The notes beneath the pieces are model-generated. The model ran no database searches. It was not told where the DNA came from and was given only the letters and a program-made list of their open reading frames with translations. This document shows positions 6,139 to 7,539 of a DNA stretch of 7,539 nucleotides, piece by piece. The stretch is from Bacteroidales bacterium (GTDB lineage Bacteria; Bacteroidota; Bacteroidia; Bacteroidales; Paludibacteraceae): assembly GCA_900771035.1 (NCBI GenBank), contig CAAGML010000069.1:1-7539 (forward strand), in the 5' to 3' direction. The number at the start of each line of letters is the position of its first letter. Positions within the stretch are counted from its first letter, which is position 1. Made by a program: the position numbers and the translations under genes.

Positions 6139-7440
6139 ATGAGGAAACAGGTTTTACTACTGATTATCATGATGTTGCCTTTTGCGGCATTTGCATCACG
6201 GGAGAATGAGGACAGTGTTTACACATTGGGGCTCTATGGATTTTTGGACAATATTATGTGTTACGACACCCACGAATTGTATTCCGTGGCGCAGGAATTG
6301 TTCTGTATCATGCCGCAAGACCGTCGTTTGGATGCTGAAGGTAATGATTTGAACGAGGTGTCAAGGGGCAGGTTTCTTTCGCTCACCACACGTGTCGGAC
6401 TGACATTCCAGTCGCCGGTTTACAAAGGGAATGTGCGTTTGGGTGGTAAGGTCGAGACTGATTTCACTGCCGGCAGCGTGGCACATTTGCAAGTGCGCCA
6501 TGCCAATGCGTATGTCGATTTCGTTCGTCCATACGGTAATGACGGGGGGAAAATGCACCACCGTCTGACTGTTGGTCAGGCTTTCCACCCAATGACGGAC
6601 AACATGATGCCTGACATGGTCTCAATTAACACCGGTGCTCCTTTCGCACCTTACAGCCGTACACCGCAGATTCGCTACAACTTCATTATGCCGTCGCTCA
6701 GGGTGACAGGTGCCGCCTTGTGGAAGTTCCAGTTCACGTCGCCTGTCATCAATGCTGAGAATAACGCCTACAGCAGGATGCACGAGGTGCCTGAGTTGCT
6801 TTTGGGGGTTGAGTACGGGGGCAGTCATCTGAAGGTTGGCGCACAGGGCAGCTGGATGACCATCCGTCCGAGGACAGAGACTGTCGTGGGAGGCGAGACA
6901 TACAAAGTAGAGGGGGAGCATTGCGACTCGTGGACGGCGCAGGCATATCTGAATGCTTACAACAGACACTGGAATTTCAAGATTGAGAGTATGTATGGCG
7001 AGAATGTGGCGCATCATCTGATGTGTTCAGGTTATGCAGTGACGGGTGTTGACGGTTATGCGTATGAGTATTCACCCCTCAGGATGTCAAACACATGGGC
7101 GGAGATTTCGTACCAGACGACTAATCTGACGCACAACGGAATGTTCGCCGTTTTCGGCGGTTATATGAAGAATTTCGGTACGACAAGGGATGCCCTTTCG
7201 ACCGATATGGTTTATGTGAAGTGGGCAAACAACGTTGACCAGATGTTCCGTGCCTCAGCCATCGCCTTTTATATCTACCATGACCTAAAGGTTGGTCTGG
7301 AATATGAATACACAGGTGTCTATTATGGTGATTTGCAGCGTGATTGCACGGTCGATAATACTTATCTTGTTGGCAATCACCGTGCAAGCCTTGTGATACA
7401 TTACGACTTCAGCCACAAGTGGCATTTCGGGAAGAAATGA
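6139..7440 (+). CDS. Outer-membrane beta-barrel protein, DcaP-like porin family (433 aa)
   Basis: This is a predicted outer-membrane barrel that probably forms a diffusion channel; the substrate is unknown. Residues 1-19 (MRKQVLLLIIMMLPFAAFA) are a signal peptide with cleavage likely after AFA. The mature protein is a series of short alternating, aromatic-rich strands with polar turns, including LSLTTRVGLTFQSP, VRLGGKVETDF, HRLTVGQAFHP and KVGLEYEYTG. The early block GFLDNIMCYDTHE and the segment SINTGAPFAPYSRTPQIRYNF resemble Bacteroidetes porins assigned to the DcaP-like group, which I recall but cannot search. The last strand, ASLVIHYDFSHKWHF, is followed by GKK, so the protein does not end in the usual terminal aromatic. 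I chose the ATG at 6139. The frame is open to a TTG at 6118, but that overlaps the -7 element. The gene is monocistronic and divergent from trpS. No clear terminator follows within the window. Confidence 0.82.
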   Translation: MRKQVLLLIIMMLPFAAFASRENEDSVYTLGLYGFLDNIMCYDTHELYSVAQELFCIMPQDRRLDAEGNDLNEVSRGRFLSLTTRVGLTFQSPVYKGNVRLGGKVETDFTAGSVAHLQVRHANAYVDFVRPYGNDGGKMHHRLTVGQAFHPMTDNMMPDMVSINTGAPFAPYSRTPQIRYNFIMPSLRVTGAALWKFQFTSPVINAENNAYSRMHEVPELLLGVEYGGSHLKVGAQGSWMTIRPRTETVVGGETYKVEGEHCDSWTAQAYLNAYNRHWNFKIESMYGENVAHHLMCSGYAVTGVDGYAYEYSPLRMSNTWAEISYQTTNLTHNGMFAVFGGYMKNFGTTRDALSTDMVYVKWANNVDQMFRASAIAFYIYHDLKVGLEYEYTGVYYGDLQRDCTVDNTYLVGNHRASLVIHYDFSHKWHFGKK

Positions 7441-7467
7441 TTTCAGGAAACATACCCCCAGGTTTTT

Positions 7468-7494
7468 AATTGAAATAATTGAAATAATTGAAAT
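7468..7494. repeat. Three exact copies of the 9-bp unit AATTGAAAT
   Basis: Copies lie at 7468-7476, 7477-7485 and 7486-7494, just downstream of the barrel gene. The rest of the final 99 bases (7441-7539) holds no supported gene. A short AGGC-atgaa-GCCT inverted repeat at 7502-7514 lacks a T-tract. The repeat may be a simple slippage array, or a regulatory spacer for a gene beyond the window. Confidence 0.85.
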
Positions 7495-7539
7495 CGCTTG
7501 CAGGCATGAAGCCTCAAAATGCGCATAAAACCGCAACAC

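Noticed and set aside
7502..7514. Terminator hairpin for the barrel gene
   Set aside because: The AGGC/GCCT stem is only 4 bp and no T-tract follows.
7285..7539. Minus-strand frame running in from the right edge
   Set aside because: Its first part is the translated 9-bp repeat and the rest is antisense to the barrel gene; no known motif is seen.

Overview
The window looks like a chromosomal segment of a Bacteroidales bacterium, probably Prevotella or a close relative. Four intergenic sites match the Bacteroidetes sigma-factor -7 element TAnnTTTG. Starts lack Shine-Dalgarno sequences and have A-rich leaders instead. The proteins (an AAA_14/DUF4143-type ATPase, a Bacteroidetes-style S9 peptidase and a DcaP-like barrel) also fit that group. 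The genus is an inference from the sequence alone.

Layout: positions 1-123 hold no convincing gene but do hold several short palindromes. An ATPase of the AAA_14/DUF4143 type (124-1344) is on the minus strand. The AT-rich gap 1345-1646 separates it from a divergent, plus-strand secreted prolyl-oligopeptidase-family (S9) peptidase (1647-4070). This gap contains a 33-bp periodic array of palindromes, placed between the ATPase start codon and the ATPase's own promoter, and the peptidase promoter. A symmetrical hairpin terminator at 4074-4105 separates the peptidase from a convergent minus-strand pair: trpS (5041-6033) followed by an EamA/DMT-family transporter (4137-5015). A 105-bp divergent promoter region then leads to a plus-strand outer-membrane barrel protein (6139-7440), followed by a short 9-bp tandem repeat.

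The genes do not form one evident pathway. trpS is housekeeping, and the transporter behind it is probably co-transcribed because the gap is only 25 bp. The S9 peptidase and the barrel are envelope functions, one in the periplasm and one in the outer membrane, each with its own promoter. The ATPase appears to be a stand-alone accessory gene.

The least explained structure is the ATPase together with its repeat array. Four 33-bp periods, two of them identical, start almost at the transcription start expected from the promoter and run into the leader. This suggests operator sites or a structured leader RNA. No complete new defence, mobile or biosynthetic system can be demonstrated from these 7.5 kb.
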